Source: Actinomycetota bacterium (lineage in GTDB: Bacteria > Actinomycetota > Actinomycetes > Streptosporangiales > Streptosporangiaceae). From it: a DNA stretch of 34,971 nucleotides. The DNA lies in assembly GCA_003168255.1 (NCBI GenBank), contig PMSU01000056.1, positions 1-34,971 of the forward strand. The letters are read 5' to 3'. Shown here piece by piece: positions 1 to 8,637 of this stretch. How positions within the stretch are numbered: position 1 is the stretch's first letter; each line of letters opens with the position of its first letter. The notes under the pieces were generated by a model. That model was given only the letters and a program-made list of their open reading frames with translations. It was not told the origin of the DNA and ran no database searches. Both the position numbers and the translations under genes were made by a program.

Positions 1-271
1 CCCAACCAGCACCCCACCTAATACTGGCACCCGGCGCGCACGCCGGACGGCCAGCGAACCAGCACGGGCAAGATGCCGCCGGCTCACCCCTCGTCGCGTG
101 CGTCACCCCGATCATCACCCGCCAGGCCGCCCGCCTGACCCCAACCCCGCCGGCAAGACCGCCAGCACGATCCCGCGCGCGAATCAATATGGGCGCGGTC
201 ATTCCTTGTGGCGGGCCTGCCGGGTGGTCGCTGATCTGGCCAGCCCGCTGTTCCCCGAGGTGTGCCGCGCT
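1..271. other. Left-edge region with no supported gene
   Basis: No reading frame here resembles a known protein. The only structure seen is an inverted repeat, CCGGCG-CGCA-CGCCGG at 31-46, which could fold into a 6-bp hairpin. It has no T-run, so a terminator role for the leftward paaK is only a possibility. Confidence 0.4.
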
Positions 272-1606
272 CTACCGCTGGCGGCGGTCCAGCAGGCGCT
301 GAAGCTTGCCGACAGAGCGCTCGAGCGTGCCCGGGTCGACGATCTCGCAGCTCACGCTGACTCCGACGGTGTCCTTGACCACGGTGACCAGCTCGCGGGC
401 CGCAGCGTCGCGACGGTCGGCGGGGGCGCCTGGCCGGGCCTCGACACGCACCGCCAGGGCGTCCATCCGGCCCGCCGTGGTGAGGACGAGCTGGAAGTGC
501 GGGGACAGCCCGGGCGTGCGCAGCACGATCTCCTCGATCTGGGTCGGGAAGACGTTAACCCCGCGCAGGATGATCATGTCGTCGCTGCGACCGGTGACCT
601 TGTCCATTCGCCGCATGCCCGGGCGTGCGGTGCCGGGCCGCAGCGTCGTGAGGTCGCGGGTGCGATACCGGATGATCGGCAGCGCCTGCTTGGTCAGCGA
701 GGTGAAAAGCAGCTCGCCCTGCTCGCCGTCGGGCAGCGGCACGCCGTCGAGCGGGCCGACGACCTCGGGATAGAAGTGGTCCTCCCAGATGTGCAGGCCG
801 TCCTTGGTCTCCACGCACTCCTGCGAGATGCCCGGGCCCATCACCTCCGAGAGCCCGTAGATGTCCACCGCGTGGATGTCCATCCGGTCCTCGATCTCGA
901 GGCGCATCTGCTCGGTCCAGGGCTCGGCGCCGAATATCCCGACCTGGAGCGAGGACGAGCGCGGGTCAATGCCCTGGCGCTCGAACTCATCGATGATGGT
1001 GAGCATGTAGCTCGGGGTTGCCATGATGATCTCGGGCCGGAAATCGCCGATGAGCTGGATCTGCCGGGCGGTCATGCCGCCCGAGACCGGAATGGCCGTG
1101 GCGCCAAGTTTCTCGATGCCGTAGTGCGCGCCCAGGCCGCCGGTGAATAGCCCGTACCCGTACGCGTTGTGCACCTTGTGCCCGGGACGTCCGCCCGCGG
1201 CGCGGATAGAGCGGGCCATGACGGTGGCCCAGGTGTCGATGTCGTCGGCGGTGTAGCCCACCACCGTGGGCCGCCCGGTGGTCCCCGAGGAGGCGTGGAT
1301 GCGGCGCACCTGCTCCTGCGGCACGGCGAACATGCCGAACGGGTAGTTGTCGCGCAGGTCGGCCTTGGTCGTCGCGGGAAACTTCGCCAGGTCGGCGAGC
1401 TCGCGACAGTCGTCGGGGTGCACGCCCGTGGCATCGAAGGCGGCCCGGTAGTGCGGCACGTTCTGGTAGGCGTGGCGCAGGGTCCACTGGAGCCGCGGCA
1501 GCTGGAGGGCGCGCAACTCGTCGGCCGGCATCCGCTCCGCCGGGTCGAGCTGGTCGTCCGGCGGGGGCTCACCCAGCCGCCGCGGGCTGTTCAGGATGCT
1601 CGTCAC
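272..1606 (-). CDS. paaK: Phenylacetate-CoA ligase PaaK
   Basis: Cytoplasmic acyl-activating enzyme that turns phenylacetate, ATP and CoA into phenylacetyl-CoA, the entry step of the phenylacetate pathway. The 444-aa product is the usual PaaK length. The AMP-binding loop SSGTTGRPT is at about residues 106-114, the adenylate-forming motif YGLSE near residue 250, and the hinge and C-terminal subdomain begin around YRTRDLT, followed by RGVNVFPTQIEE. The start is a GTG at 1604-1606 (VTSILNSPRR...). The upstream paaZ ends at 1668, leaving a 61-bp gap that is part of a 65-bp tandem duplication; in a single-copy version the paaZ TGA and paaK GTG would overlap as GTGA. Identification is firm from motifs and neighbours; translation efficiency of the present start is uncertain because no good Shine-Dalgarno sequence precedes it. 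Confidence 0.95.
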   Translation of the reverse strand: MTSILNSPRRLGEPPPDDQLDPAERMPADELRALQLPRLQWTLRHAYQNVPHYRAAFDATGVHPDDCRELADLAKFPATTKADLRDNYPFGMFAVPQEQVRRIHASSGTTGRPTVVGYTADDIDTWATVMARSIRAAGGRPGHKVHNAYGYGLFTGGLGAHYGIEKLGATAIPVSGGMTARQIQLIGDFRPEIIMATPSYMLTIIDEFERQGIDPRSSSLQVGIFGAEPWTEQMRLEIEDRMDIHAVDIYGLSEVMGPGISQECVETKDGLHIWEDHFYPEVVGPLDGVPLPDGEQGELLFTSLTKQALPIIRYRTRDLTTLRPGTARPGMRRMDKVTGRSDDMIILRGVNVFPTQIEEIVLRTPGLSPHFQLVLTTAGRMDALAVRVEARPGAPADRRDAAARELVTVVKDTVGVSVSCEIVDPGTLERSVGKLQRLLDRRQR

Positions 1607-1711
1607 GGGGCGGCCTGCGGCCTGGGCTGCTGCTTCGCGACCAGGGGCGGGCTGTTCAGGATGCTCGTCACGGGGCGGCCTGCGGCCTGGGCTGCTGCTT
1701 CGCGACCAGGG
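1582..1711. repeat. Perfect 65-bp tandem duplication at the paaZ/paaK junction
   Basis: Copy 1 is 1582-1646 and copy 2 is 1647-1711, identical over all 65 bp. The unit holds the first codons and GTG start of paaK plus the last codons and TGA stop of paaZ. Copy 2 supplies the paaZ stop; copy 1 supplies the paaK start. Because 65 is not a multiple of three, the GTG in copy 2 (1669-1671) is out of frame with paaK. A sequence-assembly artefact cannot be excluded. Confidence 0.95.
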
Positions 1712-3737
1712 TAAGCACGTCGTAGCGGGCCACCGACTGGCCGTCCTGACGCGTCACGTCGGCGTCCCAGCGGACCTCGCCGTAACCGGCCGAGTCGCGC
1801 GGGGAGATCTGCTTGCAGGTGAGCGTCACGGTCAGCGTGTCGCCGAACTTCACCGGGGTCAGGAACCGCAGGCTGTCGACACCGAAGTTGGCGAGCACAG
1901 GGCCCGGGTCGGGGTCGACGAACAGGCCCGCGGCCAGCGACACGACGAGGTAACCGTGCGCCACGCGCTCACCGAAGAGGGGATTCGCGGCGGCCGCTTC
2001 GGCGTCCATGTGGGCGTAGAAGGTATCGCCGGTGAGCTCGGCGAACTTCTCCACGTCTTCCTGGCTGACGATGCGCGGCCCGGCGACGATCGTGTCGCCT
2101 GGGCGCAGTTCCTCAAGATGCTTGCGGAACGGATGCACACCATCGGCCTGGAGGGTCTCGCGGCGTTGCGCGCCGGCCACCCAGCGCCCGGTGATCGCGG
2201 TGAGGGTGTCAGGATCGGCCTGGATCGCGGTGCGCTGCATGTGGTGCAGCACGCCGCGGATGCCGCCAAGTTCCTCGCCGCCGCCGGCCCGGCCTGGTCC
2301 GCCGTGCACCAGCGCGGGCAGCGGGGAGCCGTGCCCGGTGGACTCCTTGCCGTCGCGGTCGTTGAGCACCAGCAGCCGTCCGTGCCACGCAGCCACGCCG
2401 AGGACGACCTCGCGGGCGAACGCGGTGTCGGCGGTGACGACGGAACCGGCGAGGCTGCCATGCCCACGGGCGGCAAAGTCGATCACCTGGGCGGTGGAGG
2501 CGTAGGGCATGATCGTGGAAACCGGCCCGAACGCCTCGACCTCGTGCGGCTCGGCGCGCTCGGGGTCGGCGACGAGCAGCAGCGGGGAGATGAACGCGCC
2601 GCGCTCGGGATCGGCGTCGACGACCTCGACCTTGTCCGGGTCACCGAACACGATCCGGCCGGCATCGGCGAGGGCCTTGACGCTGCGCCGGACCTCTTCG
2701 CGCTGCTCGAGGCTCGCCAGCGCCCCCATCGCCACCCCGGCGGCGGACGGATTGCCGATGACAGTCCCGGCGAGCCGGCCGCAGACGGCCTCGACCACGT
2801 CGTCGACTCGGCGGGCCGGGACGAACGCGCGCCTGATCGCGGTGCACTTCTGCCCGGCCTTGACGGTCATCTCGGCGACGAGGCCCTTGACGAACAGGTC
2901 GAACTCCGCAGTGCCGGGCGTGGCGTCGGGGCCGAGGATGGAGAGGTTGAGCGAGTCGGCCTCGGCGTTGAACCGCACGGACCGGCCGACGATGCGCGGG
3001 TGGGTGCGCAGCTTCGCCGCGGTGGCGGCCGAGCCGGTGAAGGACACCAGGTCCTGCTCGGTGAGGTGGTCGAACAGGTCGCCCACCTGGCCGGCGATGA
3101 ACTGCAAGGTCCCCGCGGGCAGCAGCCCCGAGCCGACGATCAGCTCGACGAGCCTGGCGGTCAGGAACGCGGTCGGGCTCGCGGGCTTGACCACGCTCGG
3201 GACGCCGGCCAGGAACGCGGGCGCGAGCTTTTCCAGCGGCCCCCAGACCGGGAAGTTGAACGCGTTGACCTGCACGGCCACGCCCCGGATGGACGTGCAG
3301 ATGTGCTGGCCGACGAAGGTGCCGCCCCGGCTGAGCGGCTCCACCTCGCCCTCGACGTAGACGGTGTCGTTGGGCAGTTCGCGCTTGCCCTTCGACGCAT
3401 AGGCCGCCAGGGTGGCGATGCCGCCGTCGATGTCGAACTTGGAGTCACCGGGCGTGGCGCCGGTCTGCGCGGAGACGGCGTACAGCTCCTCGCGGTGCTC
3501 ACGCAGGTGCCCGGCCAGCGCCTTGAGCAGCGCGGCGCGCTGATGGAACGTCAGATCGGCTAGCGCAGGGCCGCCGACGCGGCGGCCGTAGTCGAGAACG
3601 CCGGCGAAATCGAGACCCGCCGACGAGAGGCGGGCGATCTCGTCACCGGTGACCGCGTCGTAGAGCGGGCGGGCGCTGTCGGCTCCCCCGGCGGGAGAGT
3701 GCCATTCCCCCTGTACATAGCTTCTCAGGGTTGTCAT
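1668..3737 (-). CDS. paaZ: Bifunctional oxepin-CoA hydrolase / semialdehyde dehydrogenase PaaZ
   Basis: Ring-opening enzyme of the phenylacetate pathway: the C-terminal hydratase hydrolyses oxepin-CoA and the N-terminal aldehyde dehydrogenase oxidises the resulting semialdehyde with NADP. The 689-aa protein has an aldehyde-dehydrogenase domain at about 1-515 with FNFPVWG (160-166), general-base region NAEAD (E259) and catalytic C298 in GQKCTA. A MaoC hot-dog domain follows, with the signature DTFYAHMD and FGERVAHGY. The reading frame is open further upstream to 3941, but the ATG at 3735-3737 has GGAGAGG seven bases before it and starts MTTLRSYVQG, typical of PaaZ. It is divergent from the TetR gene; a palindromic operator lies 77 bp upstream of the start. 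The TGA stop falls in copy 2 of the 65-bp duplication. Confidence 0.95.
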   Translation of the reverse strand: MTTLRSYVQGEWHSPAGGADSARPLYDAVTGDEIARLSSAGLDFAGVLDYGRRVGGPALADLTFHQRAALLKALAGHLREHREELYAVSAQTGATPGDSKFDIDGGIATLAAYASKGKRELPNDTVYVEGEVEPLSRGGTFVGQHICTSIRGVAVQVNAFNFPVWGPLEKLAPAFLAGVPSVVKPASPTAFLTARLVELIVGSGLLPAGTLQFIAGQVGDLFDHLTEQDLVSFTGSAATAAKLRTHPRIVGRSVRFNAEADSLNLSILGPDATPGTAEFDLFVKGLVAEMTVKAGQKCTAIRRAFVPARRVDDVVEAVCGRLAGTVIGNPSAAGVAMGALASLEQREEVRRSVKALADAGRIVFGDPDKVEVVDADPERGAFISPLLLVADPERAEPHEVEAFGPVSTIMPYASTAQVIDFAARGHGSLAGSVVTADTAFAREVVLGVAAWHGRLLVLNDRDGKESTGHGSPLPALVHGGPGRAGGGEELGGIRGVLHHMQRTAIQADPDTLTAITGRWVAGAQRRETLQADGVHPFRKHLEELRPGDTIVAGPRIVSQEDVEKFAELTGDTFYAHMDAEAAAANPLFGERVAHGYLVVSLAAGLFVDPDPGPVLANFGVDSLRFLTPVKFGDTLTVTLTCKQISPRDSAGYGEVRWDADVTRQDGQSVARYDVLTLVAKQQPRPQAAP

Positions 3738-3813
3738 TGCGATCCTCTCCGGTGAGCGATCGTCGGGTTGGCTACGTTCGGAATAAATGGGGGTTGACCT
3801 TCGTACCTGGCGG

Positions 3814-3827
3814 CGAACGATCATTCG
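3814..3827. promoter_or_regulatory. Candidate PaaR operator 1
   Basis: CGAACGATCATTCG is a 14-bp imperfect palindrome in the paaZ/TetR-gene divergent region. It matches the site before paaA (4589-4602) at 13 of 14 positions. It also fits, with one mismatch, the CNAACGNNCGTTNG pattern that I recall for Thermus PaaR. Its place between the two transcription units suits control of both. Function is inferred. Confidence 0.6.
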
Positions 3828-3885
3828 TTTTGAATAAGACGCTAGCATATGCGGCGTGGCCGACAACAGCTGAACAGGAGCAAGG

Positions 3886-4542
3886 ATGACTGCTGCGCCC
3901 GACGGACCAGCGGACCGCGCGCCGTCCCGGCCGGTGCGCACCCGCCGCGGCCGCGGCCCAGGAGACGCGCGGCGCCCCGTCTATGACGCAGGCTCCCTGG
4001 TCACGGTGGCCGTGGCCGAGTTCAACACCCGCGGCTACGACGCCACCAGCATGGAGGACCTGTCCCGGGCCGCCGGCATCAGCAAATCGTCGTTCTACAA
4101 CCACGTCAGCGGCAAGGAGGAGCTGCTGCGTGCCGCGTTGCAGCGTGCCCTGGACGGGCTGTTTGGCATCCTGGAGGAGCGCGCTGCGCAGAACGGTCCG
4201 CCACTGGAGCGCCTGCTCCATATAGTGCGCCGCCAGGTCGAGGTCCTGACCAGCGAGCTGCCTTATGTCACGCTGCTGCTGCGGGTACGCGGCAACACCG
4301 ATACCGAACGGTGGGCGCTGGCTCGACGGCGCGCCTTCGACGCGACGGTGGCGTCCCTGGTGGCCGATGCCATCTCCGAAGGGCAGGTACGCGCCACCGT
4401 CCAGCCGTGGCTCGCGGCCCGGCTGCTGTCCGGGGCGGTCAACTCGATCACCGAGTGGTACCGGCCCGGCCGGGCCGGCGCGGAGAACCTGCCCGACGAC
4501 GTCGTGCGGATGGTCTCCGGGGGGATCCTGCCGTCAGCCTGA
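3886..4542 (+). CDS. paaR: TetR-family regulator, likely PaaR
   Basis: DNA-binding repressor, probably released by phenylacetyl-CoA as known for TetR-type PaaR proteins. The 218-aa product has a basic, arginine-rich N-terminus and a TetR helix-turn-helix at about residues 50-80 ([21 protein letters not shown]), followed by a ligand-binding helical domain. The ATG at 3886 has AGGAG nine bases before it. It lies between divergent paaZ and paaA, and both flanks carry nearly the same palindrome, which supports it as the local regulator of the paa genes. The inducer is inferred from the family and context; the sequence alone only shows a TetR protein. Confidence 0.82.
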   Translation: MTAAPDGPADRAPSRPVRTRRGRGPGDARRPVYDAGSLVTVAVAEFNTRGYDATSMEDLSRAAGISKSSFYNHVSGKEELLRAALQRALDGLFGILEERAAQNGPPLERLLHIVRRQVEVLTSELPYVTLLLRVRGNTDTERWALARRRAFDATVASLVADAISEGQVRATVQPWLAARLLSGAVNSITEWYRPGRAGAENLPDDVVRMVSGGILPSA

Positions 4543-4588
4543 GGCACTGCCCTGGTTGCGATCAGCAGGACGATGCGGCATCATTAGA

Positions 4589-4602
4589 CGAACGAACATT
4601 CG
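4589..4602. promoter_or_regulatory. Candidate PaaR operator 2, before paaA
   Basis: CGAACGAACATTCG, almost identical to the operator candidate at 3814-3827. It lies between the regulator stop and the paaA start, ending 17 bp before the TTG codon, so a bound repressor would block transcription or promoter clearance of paaABCDE. Confidence 0.6.
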
Positions 4603-4606
4603 GTTA

Positions 4607-4613
4607 CAGGAGG
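4607..4613 (+). promoter_or_regulatory. Ribosome binding site that fixes the TTG start of paaA
   Basis: CAGGAGG ends six bases before TTG at 4620-4622. The frame is open far upstream without a break, so this strong site is the main reason to place the paaA start here. Confidence 0.75.
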
Positions 4614-4619
4614 CCCGTA

Positions 4620-5579
4620 TTGACTACCGCCGACCTGGAACAGGGCTTCGAGGCGACGATCGCGGCCGGTCAGCGCGTCGAGCCGCGGGACTGGATGCCC
4701 GAGGCCTACCGGAAGACGCTGATCCGGCAGATCGCGCAGCACGCGCACTCCGAGATCATCGGCATGCAGCCGGAGGGCAACTGGATCCTGCGCGCGCCGA
4801 GCCTGCGCCGCAAGGCGATCCTGCTCGCGAAGGTCCAGGACGAGGCCGGACACGGCATGTACCTCTACGCCGCCGCCGAAACGCTCGGCGTGGACCGCGA
4901 GGAGCTCACCGAGAAGCTGATCGAGTCGAAGCAGAAGTACTCCTCGATTTTCAACTACCCGGCGCTGAGCTATGCCGACATCGGGGTGATCGGCTGGCTC
5001 GTCGACGGCGCGGCGATCTGCAACCAGGTGCCGCTGTGCCGCTGCTCCTACGGCCCGTACGCCCGGGCGATGATCCGCATCTGCAAGGAGGAGTCGTTCC
5101 ACCAGCGGCAGGGCTTCGAGCTGCTGCTGGCGATGGTCAACGGCACCGGCGCGCAGCGAGAGATGGTGCAGGAGTCGGTGAACCGCTGGTGGTGGCCGTC
5201 GCTGATGATGTTCGGGCCGCCTGACGGCGATTCGCCCAACACGGCGCAGTCGATGGCGTGGGGAATCAAGCGGCACACCAACGACGAGCTGCGCCAGCGC
5301 TTCGTTGACATGACCGTCCCGCAGGCCGCGGCGCTGGGCATCGCCCTGCCCGACCCCGCGCTGGCATGGAATGAGGAGCGGCAGGCGCACGACTACAGCG
5401 AGCCCGACTGGGACGAGTTCAAGGCTGTCATCGCCGGCGCGGGACCGGCCAACGCGCAGCGCATCGCCCACCGGCGTCGCGCGCACGAGAGCGGCGCCTG
5501 GGTGCGGGAGGCCGCGCAGGCCTATGCCGGCAAACAGGCGGCCGGTGCCGCGCCGGGCAGTAACGAGGTGGCGGCGTGA
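4620..5579 (+). CDS. paaA: Phenylacetyl-CoA 1,2-epoxidase, catalytic subunit PaaA
   Basis: Di-iron oxygenase subunit of the PaaABCE multicomponent enzyme, which converts phenylacetyl-CoA and O2 to the ring 1,2-epoxide using electrons from PaaE. The 319-aa protein carries carboxylate-bridged di-iron ligands: E45 in HSEIIG, E75/H78 in DEAGH, and the second pair in EESFH (E158, H161). The start is TTG at 4620 with a near-perfect Shine-Dalgarno sequence; an upstream extension into the regulator gene would add unrelated sequence. The stop overlaps the paaB start by 4 nt (GTGA), the first of three such overlaps, so paaABCD are translationally coupled. Family assignment is very secure. Confidence 0.96.
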   Translation: MTTADLEQGFEATIAAGQRVEPRDWMPEAYRKTLIRQIAQHAHSEIIGMQPEGNWILRAPSLRRKAILLAKVQDEAGHGMYLYAAAETLGVDREELTEKLIESKQKYSSIFNYPALSYADIGVIGWLVDGAAICNQVPLCRCSYGPYARAMIRICKEESFHQRQGFELLLAMVNGTGAQREMVQESVNRWWWPSLMMFGPPDGDSPNTAQSMAWGIKRHTNDELRQRFVDMTVPQAAALGIALPDPALAWNEERQAHDYSEPDWDEFKAVIAGAGPANAQRIAHRRRAHESGAWVREAAQAYAGKQAAGAAPGSNEVAA

Positions 5580-5926
5580 TCCCCAGCGACGCGGATGACG
5601 ACTTGGGCGCCGACGGTGTGCCAGCCGAAGGTGCCAGGAAGCCGCGGCGGTCCTGGCCGCTGTATGAGGTGTTCGTCCGCAGCAAGCGCGGGCTCAACCA
5701 CGTGCATGTCGGCTCGCTGCACGCCGCCGACGACGAGATGGCCCTGCACAGCGCGCGCGACGTCTACACCCGCCGCAACGAAGGCGTCTCGATCTGGGTG
5801 GTGAAGGCCGACGACATCACCGCGTCGAGCCCGGCGGAGAAGGACCCGTTCTTCGCCCCGGCCGGCGACAAGGTCTACCGGCACCCGACGTTCTACGTGA
5901 TCCCGGAGGGGGTGCCGCACCTGTGA
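5576..5926 (+). CDS. paaB: Phenylacetyl-CoA epoxidase subunit PaaB
   Basis: Small structural subunit that bridges PaaAC heterodimers in the epoxidase. The 116-aa product has the family core [20 protein letters not shown] followed by an [17 protein letters not shown] segment. It starts at a GTG overlapping the paaA stop and ends overlapping the paaC GTG, both by 4 nt. An N-terminal acidic, poorly conserved stretch of about 25 residues precedes the core. There is no catalytic site, as expected. Confidence 0.95.
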   Translation: MIPSDADDDLGADGVPAEGARKPRRSWPLYEVFVRSKRGLNHVHVGSLHAADDEMALHSARDVYTRRNEGVSIWVVKADDITASSPAEKDPFFAPAGDKVYRHPTFYVIPEGVPHL

Positions 5927-6846
5927 ACGGGCACCACACCGGCGTCGAGGAGCACGACGCCACCAACGCCTACCAGTCGCTGTCGCAGACCACCGGGCAC
6001 GACGACCCGCGCTGGGCGTTCGGCACCGGCGTCGAGGACGTGCAGGCCGAGATCACCTCGCCGGTCCCGGACGGGGTCGACGCCGAGGACCTGGCCGCTT
6101 ACTGCCAGATGCTCGGCGACGACGCGCTCATCTACAGCCACCGCCTCTGCGAGTGGGTCAGCAACGCGCCGGAACTGGAGGAGGATGTCGCGCTCGCCAA
6201 CATCGCGCTCGACCTGCTCGGCCAGGCCCGGGTGCTGCTCGCCCGAGCCGGGCACGCAGAAGGCGCGGGCCGGGATGAAGAGGTGCTCGCCTACGCGCGT
6301 ACCGAGGCGCAATTCCGCAATGTCGGGCTGGCCGAGCTCGGCGACGAGCTCGACTTCGCCCACGCCATCGCCCGGCTGCTGGTCTTCTCCTCGTGGCGGC
6401 TGGCGCTGCTGGACCGGCTGCTCGGCTCGGCCGATCCGGTGATCGCCGCCGTCGCGGGCAAGGGCGTCAAGGAACTCACTTACCACCGCGACTACGCCGC
6501 CCGCTGGACGCTGCGGCTGGGTGACGGCACCGACGAGTCGCACCACCGGATGCAGGCAGCGCTGGACACGGTGTGGCCGTACGTCGAGGAACTGTTCCGC
6601 AGCACCGACGAGGAGCACCGGCTCGTCGCGGCCGGGGTCGCGGCCGATCCCGCCCAGACACGCGCCGAGTTCGACGCCGTGCTCGGCGAAGTGCTCGCGA
6701 AGGCCACGCTGACCCGCCCGGACAGGCAGCCGATCGGCACCATCGCCGGCCGCGGCGGCCGGCAAGGCCTGCACACCGAGAAACTCGGGCACGTACTCGC
6801 CGAGATGCAGAGCCTGGCCCGCCAGCACCCGGGGGCGAGGTGGTGA
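5923..6846 (+). CDS. paaC: Phenylacetyl-CoA epoxidase subunit PaaC
   Basis: Ferritin-like structural partner of PaaA; PaaC resembles the di-iron subunit but is not the catalytic one. The 307-aa sequence has a four-helix core containing DDALIYSHRLCEWVSNAPEL and ALANIALDLLGQARVLL. The N-terminal approximately 55 residues precede the usual family start region and may be extra sequence. Start and stop overlap paaB and paaD by 4 nt each. Confidence 0.95.
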   Translation: MNGHHTGVEEHDATNAYQSLSQTTGHDDPRWAFGTGVEDVQAEITSPVPDGVDAEDLAAYCQMLGDDALIYSHRLCEWVSNAPELEEDVALANIALDLLGQARVLLARAGHAEGAGRDEEVLAYARTEAQFRNVGLAELGDELDFAHAIARLLVFSSWRLALLDRLLGSADPVIAAVAGKGVKELTYHRDYAARWTLRLGDGTDESHHRMQAALDTVWPYVEELFRSTDEEHRLVAAGVAADPAQTRAEFDAVLGEVLAKATLTRPDRQPIGTIAGRGGRQGLHTEKLGHVLAEMQSLARQHPGARW

Positions 6847-7406
6847 CCGCCGGCGAGGCGGCCGACGCCCGCGAGGTGGTGGGCGCCGACGAGGTGGTGG
6901 TGGGCGCCGGCGAGGCGGCCGATGCTCGCGGTGTGGTCGCGCTAGTCGTCGACCCTGAGATGCCGATGCTCACCCTCGACGACCTCGGCGTCGTGCGGGG
7001 AGTGCTAGTCGACGGGGACACGGTCACCGTCACGATCACCCCGACCTACTCCGGCTGCCCCGCGATCGACGTCATGCGCGACGACCTGCGCGCCACGCTC
7101 ACCCAGGCCGGCTACCAGCACGTAGACGTGCGGACCGTGTTCTCCCCGCCATGGAGCACCGACTGGATCTCCGAGAACGGCCGCCGCAAGCTCGCCGAGG
7201 CCGGGATCGCCCCGCCCGGCCGGGCCCGGCCCCGCGTCACCGGCCCGATCCCGCTGACCCTAACCCCGCCGCCGGCCGTGGTGCGCTGCCCGCACTGCGG
7301 ATCGACCGGTACCGAGGAGTTCTCCCGATTCGGGCCCACCGCCTGTACCGCACTGCGTCGCTGCCGGTCGTGCCGAGAGCCTTTCGAGCACATGAAGGAG
7401 ATCTGA
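6843..7406 (+). CDS. paaD: PaaD, MIP18/SufT-like assembly factor
   Basis: PaaD is encoded with the epoxidase and is thought to help in metal or Fe-S cofactor assembly. The 187-aa product contains a MIP18-type domain with DPEMPMLTLDDLGVV and TPTYSGCPAIDVM (reactive Cys), and a C-terminal zinc-ribbon-like tail with CPHC and CRSC pairs. The GTG at 6843 overlaps the paaC stop as GTGA. The first approximately 30 residues are a low-complexity AGEAADAR...VV repeat, encoded by a 36-bp imperfect repeat at 6849-6884 and 6906-6941. A shorter form starting just before the MIP18 core is possible. Confidence 0.93.
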   Translation: MTAGEAADAREVVGADEVVVGAGEAADARGVVALVVDPEMPMLTLDDLGVVRGVLVDGDTVTVTITPTYSGCPAIDVMRDDLRATLTQAGYQHVDVRTVFSPPWSTDWISENGRRKLAEAGIAPPGRARPRVTGPIPLTLTPPPAVVRCPHCGSTGTEEFSRFGPTACTALRRCRSCREPFEHMKEI

Positions 7407-7410
7407 CGCC

Positions 7411-8511
7411 GTGCGCACCGACGTGGCCACCGACGTGGCCAGGCCGCGGGCCGGTGGCTTTCGCACGCTGCGGGTTGCCGACGTCGAACGGCTCTGCGAC
7501 GACGCGGTGGCGGTCACTTTCGAGATTCCCGACGACCTGCGAGCCGAGTTCGCCTTCCGCCCCGGCCAGTACCTGACGCTGCGGCAGCACACGGCCGGCG
7601 GCGAGGAGCGCCGGTCCTATTCAATCTGCGCGGCCGCCGGCGCGGCACCGCGAGTCGGCGTGCGGCGCGTCGACGGCGGACTGTTCTCCGAATGGCTGGT
7701 AGAGCGGCTCAAGCCCGGCGACGAGGTCGAGGTCAGCCCGCCGGCCGGCGCATTTACCCCCGACCTAGAACCGGGCACCCACCATGGGCTGATCGCGGCC
7801 GGTTCTGGCATCACTCCGGTGCTGTCGATCGCGGCCTCGGTACTGGCCGCGCACGACGACACCCGGGTCACCCTGCTCTACGGCAACCGGCGCACCGACA
7901 CGGTGATGTTCACCGAGGAGCTCGCCGACCTGAAGAACGTCTACGGCGGGCGGCTGCACCTGCTGCACGTGTTGTCCCGCGAGCCGATGGAGGCCGAGAT
8001 TTTCTCCGGACGGCTCAGCGCCGGCAAGCTCCGCCAGCTGCTCACCCTGCTGGTCGACGCGGCGGACATCGACCACTGGTGGCTGTGCGGGCCGCTGGGC
8101 ATGACGCAGGACGCGATAGCGGTCCTCACCGGGCTCGGCGCTGCCAGAAAGAGTCTGCACCGCGAGCTGTTCTACGTCGACGAACCGCCGCCGGAACTGC
8201 ACCGGATGGAGGACACCGGCGTGGCCGAGGGTGAGGTCAGCGAGGTCACCGTCGTGCTCAACGGCCGGTCGACCAACCTGACCCTGCCGCGCACCGTCCC
8301 GGTACTCGACGCCGCGCAGAAGGTCCGCGGCGATCTGCCGTTCGCGTGTAAGGGCGGGGTGTGCGGCACGTGCCGGGCCAGGGTCACCGACGGCGAGGTG
8401 ACGATGCGCCGCAACTTCGCGCTCGAGGATGACGAGGTCGAGGCGGGCTTCGTGCTGACCTGCCAGACGCTTCCGGTGTCTGAGAAGGTCACCGTCGACT
8501 ACGACACCTGA
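7411..8511 (+). CDS. paaE: Phenylacetyl-CoA epoxidase reductase PaaE
   Basis: Electron-transfer subunit that takes electrons from NADPH through FAD and a plant-type 2Fe-2S cluster to PaaA. The 366-aa protein has an FAD-binding motif RRSYSICAA at 68-75, a nicotinamide-binding domain (GSGITPVLS, then LLYGNRR), and a C-terminal ferredoxin domain whose cluster ligands are C313, C318, C321 and C351. The start is GTG at 7411, with AAGGAG at 7395-7400 inside the end of paaD. It is the last gene of the rightward paa operon. Confidence 0.95.
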   Translation: MRTDVATDVARPRAGGFRTLRVADVERLCDDAVAVTFEIPDDLRAEFAFRPGQYLTLRQHTAGGEERRSYSICAAAGAAPRVGVRRVDGGLFSEWLVERLKPGDEVEVSPPAGAFTPDLEPGTHHGLIAAGSGITPVLSIAASVLAAHDDTRVTLLYGNRRTDTVMFTEELADLKNVYGGRLHLLHVLSREPMEAEIFSGRLSAGKLRQLLTLLVDAADIDHWWLCGPLGMTQDAIAVLTGLGAARKSLHRELFYVDEPPPELHRMEDTGVAEGEVSEVTVVLNGRSTNLTLPRTVPVLDAAQKVRGDLPFACKGGVCGTCRARVTDGEVTMRRNFALEDDEVEAGFVLTCQTLPVSEKVTVDYDT

Positions 8512-8637
8512 GATGTCGCGGGTGCTTGCCGATGAATGTGCACGGCGTCGTCATTCGCTGTTGATTAGTGCCGTGCCGTTCGGATAAAGGACTTTTATAT
8601 CGTTCAGACGGGCCCACCGCCTGGAGCGCCGGGCGGA

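Noticed and set aside
98..1150. Long rightward open frame opposite paaK
   Set aside because: It is the antisense shadow of paaK in high-GC DNA; its sequence is low-complexity Arg/Gly/Asp-rich with no domain.
1596..3563. 655-codon rightward frame opposite paaZ
   Set aside because: PaaZ on the other strand has full domain structure and catalytic residues; this frame has none and is a codon-position shadow.
3738..3941. Longer N-terminus for PaaZ from 3941
   Set aside because: The extra 68 residues cross the divergent promoter and the regulator start, while the ATG at 3735-3737 has a strong ribosome site.
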